64,000 nt of DNA from Comamonas phosphati (lineage in GTDB: Bacteria; Pseudomonadota; Gammaproteobacteria; Burkholderiales; Burkholderiaceae_C): positions 1 to 64,000 of the forward strand of contig NZ_BMEU01000001.1 in assembly GCF_014637085.1 (NCBI RefSeq). Direction: 5' to 3'. The position numbers and the translations under genes are program-made. Shown in pieces: positions 53,549-63,089 of the stretch. The first letter of the stretch is position 1; each line of letters starts with the position of its first letter. The notes below the pieces were generated by a model that was not told where the DNA came from, searched no databases, and saw only the letters and a list, made by a program, of their open reading frames with translations.

Positions 53549-54508
53549 TCAGTCCACCCGGCCCAGCAAAAGGTACTCCATGAGTGCCTTTTGCACATGC
53601 ATCCGGTTTTCGGCCTCGTCCCAGACCACGGATTGGGGGCCGTCTATGACTTCGGCTTCCACTTCCTCGCCGCGGTGGGCGGGCAGGCAGTGCATGAACA
53701 GGGCATCGGGCTGGGCGGAGGCCATCATCTCGGCATCCACGCACCAGTCGGCAAAGGCCTTGCGGCGCGCTTCGTTCTCGGCTTCGTAGCCCATGCTGGT
53801 CCACACGTCGGTGGTGACCAGATCGGCTCCCTTGCAGGCTTCGAGCGGATCCTTGAAGACCTTGTAGCAGCCGGTGCGCGGCGTCTTGCCGCCAAAGGCC
53901 AGCTTCTCGTCCACCTCGTAGCCGCTGGGCGTTGACAGGTGCACGGTGAAACCCAGCAGGTCGGCGGCCTGCAGCCAGGTATTGGCCATGTTGTTGCCGT
54001 CGCCCACCCAGGCGACGACCTTGCCCTGGAGGCTGGAGAGTGCCCCGCCTGCGGTGTCGCGTGAGCCGCGGTGCTCGATGAAGGTGAAGATGTCGGCCAG
54101 GATCTGGCAGGGGTGGAACTCGTTGGTCAGGCCGTTGATCACGGGCACGCGCGAGTGGGCTGCGAAACGCTCGATCTTTTCCTGGCCGAAGGTGCGGATC
54201 ATCACCAGGTCGGTCATGCGGCTGATGACGCGCGCGCTGTCCTCGATGGGCTCGGCGCGGCCCAACTGGCTGTCGCCCGTGGTCAGGTGCACGACGGAGC
54301 CGCCGAGCTGGTACATGCCGGCCTCGAAGCTCACGCGCGTGCGGGTGCTGGCCTTCTCGAAGATCATGGCCAGCGTGCGGTCGCCCAGCGTGTGGTGCTT
54401 TTCGTAGCCCTTGAACTTTTTCTTGATCAGGGCTGCGCGCTCCAGCACGTAGGCGTACTCGTCGGCAGTGAAGTCGGAAAACTGCAGGTAATGCTTGATG
54501 GTGGACAT
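53549..54508 (-). CDS. argF: Ornithine carbamoyltransferase
   Basis: 319 residues from ATG 54508, 12 bp after argD. It makes citrulline from ornithine and carbamoyl phosphate. Motifs are KASTRTRVSFEAG (carbamoyl-phosphate binding), NEFHPCQILADIFTF and FMHCLPAHRGEEVEAEV. Its 3' end is duplicated downstream. Confidence 0.96.
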   Translation of the reverse strand: MSTIKHYLQFSDFTADEYAYVLERAALIKKKFKGYEKHHTLGDRTLAMIFEKASTRTRVSFEAGMYQLGGSVVHLTTGDSQLGRAEPIEDSARVISRMTDLVMIRTFGQEKIERFAAHSRVPVINGLTNEFHPCQILADIFTFIEHRGSRDTAGGALSSLQGKVVAWVGDGNNMANTWLQAADLLGFTVHLSTPSGYEVDEKLAFGGKTPRTGCYKVFKDPLEACKGADLVTTDVWTSMGYEAENEARRKAFADWCVDAEMMASAQPDALFMHCLPAHRGEEVEAEVIDGPQSVVWDEAENRMHVQKALMEYLLLGRVD

Positions 54509-54519
54509 GGGCCCGCCTT

Positions 54520-55716
54520 TCATTCGGACAGGAATTGCTGGACCAGGGGCTTGAGCCTGGCCACGACCTCGTCGGCCTCGGCCTCGGTCATGATGAGCGG
54601 CGGCACCAGGCGCACCACGGTGTCGGCGGTCACGGAAAACAGCAGGCCGGCTTCGGCGCCGCGGGTGAGCAGCACGCCGCAGGGCCTGGCCAGCTCGATG
54701 CCGATGATCAGGCCCTCGCCGCGCACTTCCACCACGCCCTCAATGCCGCCCAGCTCCTGCTGCAGCCTGGCCTTCAGGTGGGCGCCGACCTTGGCCGTGT
54801 GCGCCAGCAGGCCGTCTTCTTCCATGATGCGGATGGTTTCGATGCCGGCACGCATGGACAGCGGGTTGCCGCCGAAGGTCGTGCCATGGTTGCCGGGCTT
54901 GAACACCTCGGCCGCCTTGCCCTTGGCCACCACGGCGCCCACGGGCACGCCCGAGCCCAGACCCTTGGCCAGGGACATGATGTCGGGCACGATGCCGGCC
55001 CACTGGTGGGCGAACCACTTGCCGGTGCGGCCCATGCCGGACTGCACTTCGTCGAGGATCATCAGCCAGCCCTTGGCGTCGCACAGCGCGCGCACCTGCT
55101 GCATGTATTCGGCGCGCATGGGGTGCAGGCCGCCTTCGCCCTGGATGGGCTCCATCATCACGCCCACGATGTTGGGGTTGCCTTCGGTGGCCTTTTTCAG
55201 CGCCTCGATGTCGTTGGCCGGAATGCGCACGAACCCGTCGAGCAGCGGGCCGAAGCCGTCGCGCACCTTGGGGTTGGCCGTGGCGCTCATGGTGCCCAGC
55301 GAGCGGCCGTGGAAGGCGTTGTCGTAGACCACGATCACGGGGTTGGCGATGCCCTTGTCAACGCCGTACTTGCGTGCCAGCTTGATGGCGGCCTCGTTGG
55401 CTTCCAGGCCGGTGCTGCAGAAGAAGGCCTTGTCCATCCGGGCGCGCTCGGTCAGCAGCTTGGCCAACACTTCCTGGCCGGGCACGTGGTAGTAGTTGGA
55501 GCAGTGGATGAGCTTGGCCAGCTGTTCCTGCAGCGCCGGCACGAACTTGGGATGGTTGTGCCCCAGCGTGTTGACTGCAATGCCGCCCAGCGCGTCGAGG
55601 TACTCCTTGCCGTCGACATCCCACAGGCGGCAACCCTGGCCTCGCTCCAGAGCGATCGGTACGCGGCCATAGGTGGTCATCACATGGGGTTCGGCAACCT
55701 CGATATGAGCGGTCAT
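54520..55716 (-). CDS. argD: Acetylornithine aminotransferase
   Basis: 398 residues. PLP enzyme of arginine synthesis; possibly also acts in lysine synthesis. Class III motifs: YLDALGGIAVNTLGHNHP, FFCSTGLEANEAAIKLAR, DEVQSGMGRTGKWFAHQW and the lysine region SLAKGLGSGVPVGA. GAGGAGATT lies upstream of the ATG at 55716. It is the first gene of the argDF pair, divergent from the DUF3579 gene. Confidence 0.95.
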   Translation of the reverse strand: MTAHIEVAEPHVMTTYGRVPIALERGQGCRLWDVDGKEYLDALGGIAVNTLGHNHPKFVPALQEQLAKLIHCSNYYHVPGQEVLAKLLTERARMDKAFFCSTGLEANEAAIKLARKYGVDKGIANPVIVVYDNAFHGRSLGTMSATANPKVRDGFGPLLDGFVRIPANDIEALKKATEGNPNIVGVMMEPIQGEGGLHPMRAEYMQQVRALCDAKGWLMILDEVQSGMGRTGKWFAHQWAGIVPDIMSLAKGLGSGVPVGAVVAKGKAAEVFKPGNHGTTFGGNPLSMRAGIETIRIMEEDGLLAHTAKVGAHLKARLQQELGGIEGVVEVRGEGLIIGIELARPCGVLLTRGAEAGLLFSVTADTVVRLVPPLIMTEAEADEVVARLKPLVQQFLSE

Positions 55717-55988
55717 TGCAAAAATCTCCTCAGCAGGACGGTCAGTGGTGCAGACGGCACCGTAAAAATGCGAGGCTTGATTCTAGATGCCGCGGATAAC
55801 CCCAACATTGCGCTTTGCGCATCGCTGCCATGCAATGAGCCTACGCCCCACTGGGATGCCGGCCCGGCCCCAGCCTTCGGCTCTTATACAAGAGCTAGAA
55901 TGCTCCATGGGCATATCGGTGGAGACCCCGCCCCAATCCATCCCTGTTTTTGGGGAGTGGAGCCCCGGATCTTTTTGGCGCACATTTG

Positions 55989-56303
55989 ATGGCTACCCCC
56001 TCCAGCAAAGAACTGTTCATCCTGGGCATGACCCACTCCGGCAAGACCTTCAGACCCAGCGACTGGGCAGAGCGACTGGCTGGCGTCATGAGCCAGTTCC
56101 GCCCCGGAGGGGCCAGCCAGGGAAGCCATCTGAGCTACTCGCCCTGGTGTGTGCCGACGGTGATGAACGGCGTCAAGTGCGTGGTGGTCAACCGCGATCT
56201 GCGCGACTACGAACCCATGGCCTGGGACTTCTGCCTGAACTTCGCCAAAGACAACAATTTGCAGGTCGCCGAAGCCTGCCTGCTGCCAGACGAAAAAGCC
56301 TGA
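55989..56303 (+). CDS. DUF3579 family protein
   Basis: 104 residues from ATG 55989. Matches the betaproteobacterial DUF3579 pattern: GKTFRPSDWAERLAGVMSQF, YSPWCVPTVMNGVKCVVVNRDL and PMAWDFCLNFAKDNNLQVAEAC. Function unknown; conserved beside argD and rpsT. Confidence 0.92.
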   Translation: MATPSSKELFILGMTHSGKTFRPSDWAERLAGVMSQFRPGGASQGSHLSYSPWCVPTVMNGVKCVVVNRDLRDYEPMAWDFCLNFAKDNNLQVAEACLLPDEKA

Positions 56304-56318
56304 CCCACAGGCTTTTTG
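56294..56318 (+). terminator. Rho-independent terminator of the DUF3579 gene
   Basis: AAAAAGCCTG (56294-56303) pairs with CAGGCTTTTT (56309-56318). The first arm overlaps the stop codon. Confidence 0.85.
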
Positions 56319-56407
56319 CTTTTCTGGGCAGTCAACAATAGAGAACCAGAGCGCACCGAGGTGCGTTTTTTTGTATCCCGATAAGTCTTGGCGTCACCCG
56401 CAAGTCA

Positions 56408-56505
56408 CAAAACTGGCGCGCTCCAAGCGAGGGACGGCCAGCAAGGGCCGCCCCGCAGCAAAGGCCGTCGTCCCCTGGGGGAAGCGGCGTAGCCGCTCAG
56501 GGGGA
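56408..56505 (-). repeat. Intergenic repeat family A, copy 7 (inverted)
   Basis: On the minus strand it starts CCCCCTGAGCGGCTACGCCG, holds GCCTTTGCTGCGGGGCGGCCC and ends GGAGCGCGCCAGTTTT. It lies downstream of rpsT's terminator. Confidence 0.85.
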
Positions 56506-56519
56506 ATCTTTGCGTGCAC

Positions 56520-56545
56520 AAAAAAACCGCCCGAAGGCGGTTTTG
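56520..56545 (-). terminator. Rho-independent terminator of rpsT
   Basis: AACCGCC and GGCGGTT (56525-56531 and 56536-56542) around a CGAA loop; on the minus strand it is followed by a T run. Confidence 0.85.
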
Positions 56546-56630
56546 ATGTTTGCTGGCAGCGCACCCGTTACAAACGGCAGATGGCTGTGACCGAAATCCA
56601 GGCCATCCGGGCTTGATTTTGTGCCGGTTA

Positions 56631-56924
56631 TTAAGCGGCGAGGGCCAGGGTCTTGACCTTGGCGGACAGGCGGCTCTTGTCGCGAGCAGCCTTGTTCTTG
56701 TGGAAGATGCCCTTGTCGGCGATCGCGTCGATCACGGACTGAGCCTTGGCAAACAGCTCGGTGGCCTTTGCCTTGTCGCCGGCCACGACAGCCTTCTCGA
56801 CGTTCTTGACAGCGGTGCGGTACTTGGAACGCAGCGAGGTGTTCGCAGCGTTCAGCTTGACGTTCTGGCGGGCGCGCTTGCGGCCCGATGCCAGGCGGGG
56901 GTTCTTCTTGGCTTTGGTTGCCAT
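56631..56924 (-). CDS. rpsT: 30S ribosomal protein S20
   Basis: 97 residues, basic. [25 protein letters not shown] and the [20 protein letters not shown] block are S20 hallmarks. It binds 16S rRNA early in assembly. The gene is bracketed by inverted repeat A copies on both sides. Confidence 0.97.
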   Translation of the reverse strand: MATKAKKNPRLASGRKRARQNVKLNAANTSLRSKYRTAVKNVEKAVVAGDKAKATELFAKAQSVIDAIADKGIFHKNKAARDKSRLSAKVKTLALAA

Positions 56925-56977
56925 GGTATTTGTTCCTTTGTGTCTGAGGATGATGCCAGCAAACCGGAGATTGTAGC

Positions 56978-57077
56978 ACCCCCTGAGTCGCTGCGCGGCT
57001 TCCCCCTAAGGGGGACGACGGCCTTTGCTGCGGGGCGGCCCTTGCTGGCCGCCCGCACCTGGGGTGCGCCAGTTTTT
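56978..57077 (+). repeat. Intergenic repeat family A, copy 8
   Basis: CCCCCTGAGTCGCTGCGCGG, GGACGACGGCCTTTGCTGCGG, GGGGTGCGCCAGTTTTT. Divergent in orientation from copy 7; together they flank rpsT. Confidence 0.85.
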
Positions 57078-57178
57078 GGATGTGTCTATTTCTACTGCCG
57101 TAGGGCCGCGAGTGCCACAGAGTGCAAAGCCGGCGGGACGGCGAGCGGCCCGCCCGGCAAGCGCATACACTTCGCTGC

Positions 57179-58744
57179 GTGTCACTGTTCAAAGCCGCCT
57201 CCACCGTATCCCTGCTGACGCTGGCCTCCCGTATTTCGGGCCTGCTGCGCGATCTGCTCATGGCCTCCATCTTCGGGGCCAGCGCCCTGACCGACGCGTT
57301 CAACGTCGCGTTCCGGATTCCCAACCTGTTCCGGCGCCTGTTCGCCGAAGGCGCGTTCAGCCAGGCCTTTGTGCCGGTGCTGGCCGCCAGCAAGACGAAG
57401 GAGGGCGAGGAGGCCACGCACCACCTGATCAGCCATGTGGCCACCATTCTGTTCTGGGCGCTGATCGCGGTCTGCGTGCTGGGCGTGATCGGGGCGCCGC
57501 TGCTGGTGTGGCTGCTGGCCAGCGGCCTGCGCCAGGCGCCCGAGGGCTACCAGGCCGCCGTGGTCATGACGCGCTGGATGTTCCCCTACATCGGCTTCAT
57601 GTCGCTGGTGGCGCTGTCGGCCGGCATTCTCAATACCTGGAGGAAGTTCGTGGTGCCGGCCGCCACGCCGGTGCTGCTGAATCTGAGCATGATCGCCGCC
57701 GCGGTTCTGGTGGCCCCCTGGTTCGGGCGCCTGGGCATCGAGCCCATCTACGCCATGGCCGGTGGCGTGATGCTGGGCGGCGTGCTGCAGCTGGCCGTGC
57801 AGGTGCCGGCGCTGCGGAGCATGGGGTTGATGCCGCGCATCGGCTTTTCGCCTGCCGCCCTGCGCGAGGCCTGGGACGAAGCCGGCGTGCGCCGCATTCT
57901 GTCGCTCATGGCGCCGGCCCTGCTGGGCGTGGGCGTGGCCCAGATATCGCTGATGATCAACACGCAGATCGCCTCCTATCTGGCGACCGGCAGCGTGACC
58001 TGGCTGTTCTATGCGGATCGGCTGATGGAGTTTCCCACCTCGCTGCTGGGCGTGGCGCTGGGCGTGGTGCTCACGCCGCAGCTGGCCTCGGCCCGCGCGG
58101 CCGGCGATGCCGAGCGCTATTCCAATATGCTGGACTGGGGGCTGCGCCTGGTGTTCCTGATGGCCGTGCCCTGCGCCGTGGGCCTGCTGACTTTTGCCAC
58201 GCCGCTGGTGGCCACGCTGTTTCACCGCGGCGCCCTGCACGACAGCGATGTGGGCCAGATCGCCCTGGCCCTGATCGGCTACGGCGTGGGCCTGGTCGGC
58301 CTGGTGGCCATCAAGGTGCTGGCGCCCGGCTACTACGCCAGCCAGGACATACGCACGCCGGTCAAGATCGCCATTGCCGTGCTCGCCATCACCCAGTTGC
58401 TGAACCTGCTGCTCGTGCCCTGGCTGGCCCATACCGGGCTGGCGCTGTCCATCGGCCTTGGCGCCCTGGTCAATGCATGCTGGCTGCTGCTGGGCCTGCT
58501 GCGCCGTGGCGTGTACCAGCCGCAGCCGGGCTGGGGCAGGCTCGCGCTGCAGGTGGTGGCCGCCAGCATCCTGCTGGCCGCGCTGCTGCTGTGGGGCAGC
58601 CAGCATTTCGACTGGATCGGCCTGCGCGCCCGCGGCCTGGAGCGTGCCGGGCTGCTGATGGCCCTGATGGTCGCGGCGGCCGTGGTGTACTTCGGCGCGC
58701 TGCGCATCGCTGGCCTGAATCTGCGCCAGCTGCTGCGCCGCTGA
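57179..58744 (+). CDS. murJ: Lipid II flippase MurJ
   Basis: 521 residues from a GTG start at 57179 (read MSLFKAASTVSL...), chosen because homologues begin there; the frame extends upstream but the extra residues are not family-like. About fourteen helices. Conserved: TLASRISGLLRDLLMASIFGAS, TDAFNVAFRIPNLFRRLFAEGAFSQAFVPVL and FYADRLMEFPTSLLGVALG. It flips lipid II to the periplasm for cell-wall synthesis. Confidence 0.95.
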   Translation: MSLFKAASTVSLLTLASRISGLLRDLLMASIFGASALTDAFNVAFRIPNLFRRLFAEGAFSQAFVPVLAASKTKEGEEATHHLISHVATILFWALIAVCVLGVIGAPLLVWLLASGLRQAPEGYQAAVVMTRWMFPYIGFMSLVALSAGILNTWRKFVVPAATPVLLNLSMIAAAVLVAPWFGRLGIEPIYAMAGGVMLGGVLQLAVQVPALRSMGLMPRIGFSPAALREAWDEAGVRRILSLMAPALLGVGVAQISLMINTQIASYLATGSVTWLFYADRLMEFPTSLLGVALGVVLTPQLASARAAGDAERYSNMLDWGLRLVFLMAVPCAVGLLTFATPLVATLFHRGALHDSDVGQIALALIGYGVGLVGLVAIKVLAPGYYASQDIRTPVKIAIAVLAITQLLNLLLVPWLAHTGLALSIGLGALVNACWLLLGLLRRGVYQPQPGWGRLALQVVAASILLAALLLWGSQHFDWIGLRARGLERAGLLMALMVAAAVVYFGALRIAGLNLRQLLRR

Positions 58745-58846
58745 ACTGCCGATGCTCATGAAAAATGAGCGCCTGGCGGGCGTCAACCCTGCGATCTAGG
58801 GCAATTTCGCTTGCAGTTCACGGCACATGGGCTTACAAAGCGGCCT

Positions 58847-59695
58847 ATGAGCTGGACCCTTGACGAGCACCCTACCGCGCTGCAGTACTTCGCCTCCCTG
58901 GTGCACAGCGATGGCGACTTCGCGCTGATGGAGGCGGCCATCAGCATCGGCCAGGATGCCGAGCCCGATCTGGACCTGCAGGCCGTGATGGCGGAGATCG
59001 ACCGCCTGCAGGTGCGCCTGGCCCAGCGGCTGGCCGGCGAGACCGAGGCGCTGCAGTGCCTGAGCGCACTCAACAAGTTCTTCTACGGCGAGCTGGGCTT
59101 CGCGGGCAACCTCAACAACTACTACGACCCGGGCAACAGCTATATCCACCAGGTGCTGCGCACGCGCCGCGGCATTCCCATCAGCGTGGCCCTGCTGTGG
59201 CTGGAGCTGGCGCGCGGGCTGGAACTGCCGGCCGAAGGCATAGGTTTTCCGGGGCATTTCATGGTCAAGGTGCTCCTGCCCCAGGGGCAGGTGGTGATGG
59301 ACCCGCTCACGGGCGAGTCGCTTTCGGCCAACGGCCTGGCCGAGCGCCTGCAACCCTTTCTGGACCAGGCCGGCGTCACGCCCGAGGAGGCCGCGCCCCT
59401 GGGCCTTTACCTGCAGGCCGCCAGGCCGCGCGACATCGTGGAGCGCATGCTGCGCAATTTGCAGGAAATCCACCTGGCCCAGCGCGACTGGTCGATGCTG
59501 GTGGCGGTGCTCAACCGCCTGGCGATCCTCAAACCCGAGGCCCGCGAGATCTACCGCGACCGCGGCCTGGCCTATGCGGAGTGGGGCGTGACGGAAAGAG
59601 CGCTAGCGGATCTGGAGCATTACTTGCAGTACCTGCAAGGATCTGAAGCAATTTTCATTGAGAAGGCCATTGCCCGCTTGCGCAGTGCGCTATGA
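58847..59695 (+). CDS. SirB1 family transglutaminase-like protein
   Basis: 282 residues from ATG 58847. The SirB1 N-terminal domain carries the block NKFFYGELGFAGNLNNYYDPGNSYIHQVLRTRRGIPISVALLWLELARG; the C-terminal 90 residues look like a TPR-type helical repeat. Function is not known. It converges on the perM-like gene (stops 11 bp apart). Confidence 0.92.
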   Translation: MSWTLDEHPTALQYFASLVHSDGDFALMEAAISIGQDAEPDLDLQAVMAEIDRLQVRLAQRLAGETEALQCLSALNKFFYGELGFAGNLNNYYDPGNSYIHQVLRTRRGIPISVALLWLELARGLELPAEGIGFPGHFMVKVLLPQGQVVMDPLTGESLSANGLAERLQPFLDQAGVTPEEAAPLGLYLQAARPRDIVERMLRNLQEIHLAQRDWSMLVAVLNRLAILKPEAREIYRDRGLAYAEWGVTERALADLEHYLQYLQGSEAIFIEKAIARLRSAL

Positions 59696-59705
59696 AAACA
59701 GCTTC

Positions 59706-60785
59706 TTAAACCAGCTGCACGGCTTCCAGCTCTTTCTTGAGATAGGCATAGAACAGCGGCGCGGCGACCAGGCCGGCCGGGCCGAAGACCGATTCCGCCA
59801 CGAACATGACGGTCAGCAGCTCCCAGACGCCCATGTGGGTGCGCTGGCCCACGACCTTGGCATTGATCACGTACTCGGCCTTGTGGATCAGGATCAGAAA
59901 GCCCAGGCAGGCGGCCGACGCCACGGGCGAGACCGACAGCCCCACCAGCGTGAGCACGGAATTGCACAGCAGGTTGCCGACAATGGGGATCAGGCCCGCG
60001 AAAAAGGTCAGCGTGATGAGTGCCGGCGTATAGGGCAGATCGAGGTTCCAGATGGGCAGCACCAGCAGCAGGAAGATGGCGGTGAGCAGCGTGTTGAAGG
60101 CCGCGATCCAGAATTGCGCGGCCACGATCTGCCTGAAGGCCAGTCCGAAATGCTGGATGCGCCGGGTCAGCGCGGCGATCAGCGGCGGCCGGTGCTGGAC
60201 GATGGGCCGCACGGCGGCCAGCGCGCCCACGATCAGGCCCACGTAGGCATACAGCAGGCCGGTCAGCCAGGCCCGGCCCGCGTGGGCCAGCATGCCGGCC
60301 TTCGTGGCCAGGTAGTTGGCCAGCATGTGCTGGATTTCCTGGGCGCCGTCGGGCAGCTGGTCGGCAATGTCGGCAGGCAGTTTTTCGCGCAGCTCCAGCA
60401 CGGTCTGGACCAGGTAGTCCAGCAGCTCCTTGTATTGCTGTGGTGCCTCGGTGATATAGGCGCGCGTGTGGGTGAGGGCGCCGCTGAGCAGGGCCAGGGG
60501 CGCGAGGATGAGGACGGTTGCCGCTACCACCTGGGCCCAGCGCGGCAGCATGCCGTCGGCCCGCGTCATCAAGCTGATGCGGGCCAGCAGGCGCGCCAGC
60601 GCACGCGTGAGCAGAAAGCCCGCGCAGACGCACAGCAGCCCGGGCAGCAGGCCTTGCAGCATGACCAGCAGCAGGCTCGCCCCCATCAGCAGGTAGCTGG
60701 CCAGAACGACTTTGCGGGACGGCTCCGGCAGCGGGTTTGCAGGCGAGGCTAAAGCGGCCAGGGGGGCTGGAAGATGCTGCGGCAT
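59706..60785 (-). CDS. AI-2E/PerM-family transporter
   Basis: 359 residues, about eight hydrophobic helices. ALITLTFFAGLIPIVGNLLCN and the C-terminal LTVMFVAESVFGPAGLVAAPLFYAYLKKEL mark the AI-2E/PerM family. The ligand is unproven in most members. It starts 21 bp after purM and probably shares its transcript. Confidence 0.9.
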   Translation of the reverse strand: MPQHLPAPLAALASPANPLPEPSRKVVLASYLLMGASLLLVMLQGLLPGLLCVCAGFLLTRALARLLARISLMTRADGMLPRWAQVVAATVLILAPLALLSGALTHTRAYITEAPQQYKELLDYLVQTVLELREKLPADIADQLPDGAQEIQHMLANYLATKAGMLAHAGRAWLTGLLYAYVGLIVGALAAVRPIVQHRPPLIAALTRRIQHFGLAFRQIVAAQFWIAAFNTLLTAIFLLLVLPIWNLDLPYTPALITLTFFAGLIPIVGNLLCNSVLTLVGLSVSPVASAACLGFLILIHKAEYVINAKVVGQRTHMGVWELLTVMFVAESVFGPAGLVAAPLFYAYLKKELEAVQLV

Positions 60786-60806
60786 GCGCGGGCGGGCGGC
60801 AGGCGT

Positions 60807-61889
60807 TTAACGGACTTCGACGCTCTGGCCGGCGCCGCGTTCGGCGATCTGGCCGATGGTGTAGACCGTCTCGCCCAGTTCGCGCAGCGTGGCGGCCGTG
60901 GCTCCGGCGTCTTCGGCGGCCACTACCACCACCATGCCGATGCCGTTGTTGAAGGTGCGGTTCATCTCGATGTCGGAGATGGCGGCGGTCTTCTGCAGCC
61001 AGGCGAACAGCTCGGTCTGGGGCCAGCTGCCGGCCTTCAGGTGGGCGGCCATGCCTTCGGGCAGCACGCGGGGGATGTTCTCCAGCAGGCCGCCACCCGT
61101 GATGTGGGCCAGGGCCTTGATGCCGCCGTGCGAGGCGGCATCTTCCGAATGCGGGTGCTTGGCCAATGCAGCCAGCACGTTCTTCACGTACAGGCGCGTA
61201 GGCTCCATGATGGCGGCCTTGAAGGGCTTGCCGTCCAGGGTCTCGGGCAGGCTGCCGCCGGCCTCGGCGCGGTCTATGCACTTGCGCACCAGCGAAAAAC
61301 CGTTGGAGTGCACGCCGTGCGAGGCCAGGCCCAGCACCACGTCGCCGGGCTTGACGTTCTGGCCCGTCAGAATCTTGGACTTCTCGACCGCGCCCACGGC
61401 GAAGCCGGCCAGGTCGTATTCGCCGTCGGGGTACATGCCGGGCATTTCAGCGGTTTCGCCGCCGATCAGTGCGCAGCCGGACAGCTCGCAGCCCTTGGCG
61501 ATGCCGCCGACCACGGCGGCGGCGGTGTCCACATCCAGCTTGCCGCAGGCAAAGTAGTCGAGGAAGAACAGGGGCTCGGCGCCTTGCACCAGCACGTCGT
61601 TCACGCTCATGGCCACCAGGTCGATGCCCACGGTGTCGTGCATATTCCACTCGAAGGCCAGCTTGAGCTTGGTGCCCACGCCGTCGGTGCCCGAAACCAG
61701 CACGGGCTCCCGGTAGCGCTTGGGCACTTCGAACAGGGCGCCGAAACCGCCGATGCCGGCCATCACGCCTTCGCGCAGGGTTTTCTTGGCCAGAGGCTTG
61801 ATGCGCTCGACCAAGGCATCGCCAGCGTCGATGTCAACACCAGCGTCTTTGTAGGAAATGGGGGTAGAGGAGGAAGCGGAAGAGCTCAT
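60807..61889 (-). CDS. purM: Phosphoribosylformylglycinamidine cyclo-ligase (AIR synthetase)
   Basis: 360 residues from ATG 61889. ATP-dependent ring closure in purine synthesis. Features: [61 protein letters not shown] and [16 protein letters not shown]. The first 11 residues are Ser-rich and poorly conserved. Confidence 0.97.
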   Translation of the reverse strand: MSSSASSSTPISYKDAGVDIDAGDALVERIKPLAKKTLREGVMAGIGGFGALFEVPKRYREPVLVSGTDGVGTKLKLAFEWNMHDTVGIDLVAMSVNDVLVQGAEPLFFLDYFACGKLDVDTAAAVVGGIAKGCELSGCALIGGETAEMPGMYPDGEYDLAGFAVGAVEKSKILTGQNVKPGDVVLGLASHGVHSNGFSLVRKCIDRAEAGGSLPETLDGKPFKAAIMEPTRLYVKNVLAALAKHPHSEDAASHGGIKALAHITGGGLLENIPRVLPEGMAAHLKAGSWPQTELFAWLQKTAAISDIEMNRTFNNGIGMVVVVAAEDAGATAATLRELGETVYTIGQIAERGAGQSVEVR

Positions 61890-62237
61890 CGATGAATCCG
61901 GTGCGGGTGTGCCCGAGGGTGGGCGAGAATCCCGGGATTCTACGGCGAGCGCCCGCTTCCTGCGCGGCCGGCCATCGGGCTTGAAGGTTTTTGCGGGGTT
62001 CCGGGCCACGGCAGGCTTGTTCCTGGGGCGGCCGGCGCAGGCAAAACGGCGGCTTCCTGCCGGCGGCGCGCGGTGCAGACTAAAATCAGTTGTTTGCGAG
62101 CGTGCCGCCCCTGCGGCTGAGCTTTCAGCGCAAGCCTGATTTCATCCGTTTCTTTCACCATTGATGCTGCTGACGACTCTTTTGCCAGACTCTGCCGCAT
62201 GGGCCTTCGACCGCCCGGGAAAGGGGGCGCTGCGCTT

Positions 62238-62945
62238 ATGTCGCGGATGAAGCAGCTGGCTCTGGATATCAGCATGGCGCCCGGTCCGACGCTTTCGCGT
62301 TTCTTCGTCGGCCCCAACGCCGCGGTGATCGATCACCTGCGCCATTGGGTGGGCGACGGCCGGTTGCAGCAGACGCGTTCGCCAGTGCCCACCTACCTGT
62401 GGGGTGAGTCCGGTTCGGGCAAGACCCATCTGCTCAAGGCCGTGCGCGAGGCGCTGCGCGAACAGGGGGCCATGGTCGGTTGGATGGATGCGGGCACGCT
62501 GTTCCCGCCGCCGTTCGACGAGCGCTGGGCCGCCGTGCTCATGGACGATGTGGATCTCTACACGCCCTTGCAGCAGGCGCGGGCCTTCAACTGGTTCGTC
62601 AACGCCACCAGCCCTGCCACCGGTTCGCCGCGCTGGGTGCTGGGTGCGGGGCAGCTGCCGGTGGCGGACCTGAAGCTGCGCGAAGACCTGCGCACCCGCC
62701 TGGGCTGGGGCCATGTGTATCAGCTGCAGCTGCTGGACGAGCCGGCGCGCCGCGCCGTGCTGCGCCAGGAAGCCGATGCCCGTGGCGTCTTTCTGAGCGA
62801 CGAAGTGATGGATTACATGCTCAGGCGCTTCTCGCGCGATCTGGGCTCCTTGATGCAGCTGCTGGACATGCTGGACGGTTTTGCCTTGCGCAACAAGCGC
62901 GCCATCACCATCCCGCTGCTCAAGACCATGCTGGAGACCGAGTGA
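62238..62945 (+). CDS. hda: DnaA regulatory inactivator Hda
   Basis: 235 residues from ATG 62238 (AAGGGGG about 10 bases before); ATG 62247, giving MKQLALDI, is an equally plausible start. It is a DnaA-like AAA+ protein: Walker A GESGSGKTHLL, Walker B VLMDDVDLY, and LSRFFVGPN at the N-terminus. With the beta clamp it stimulates ATP hydrolysis by DnaA. Divergent from purM. Confidence 0.93.
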   Translation: MSRMKQLALDISMAPGPTLSRFFVGPNAAVIDHLRHWVGDGRLQQTRSPVPTYLWGESGSGKTHLLKAVREALREQGAMVGWMDAGTLFPPPFDERWAAVLMDDVDLYTPLQQARAFNWFVNATSPATGSPRWVLGAGQLPVADLKLREDLRTRLGWGHVYQLQLLDEPARRAVLRQEADARGVFLSDEVMDYMLRRFSRDLGSLMQLLDMLDGFALRNKRAITIPLLKTMLETE

Positions 62946-62998
62946 GGCTGGCAGGCCTGTACCCCTGCCGGCGGCGCCCGGGCCGGCTTTTATTTGTA

Positions 62999-63074
62999 GG
63001 ACTCACGCATAAGGATGAATCAAAGGCTGAGACCAAGAAGCAGGCATCCTGCTTCAACCTGTTTTGCGTAAGCC
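62999..63074. repeat. Second short element with imperfect terminal inverted repeats
   Basis: GGACTCACGCATAA at the left and TTTTGCGTAAGCC at the right resemble the ends of the 26600-26675 element. The interior holds another hairpin (GAAGCAGG / CCTGCTTC). Same total length, 76 bp. It lies between hda and the HAD gene. Confidence 0.45.
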
Positions 63075-63089
63075 TTGTTTTGGAACCAC

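Noticed and set aside
53125-53598. A frame that would read through the argF 3' end and the downstream duplicate
   Set aside because: It runs in another reading frame from argF; the gap between the copies gives no plausible protein.
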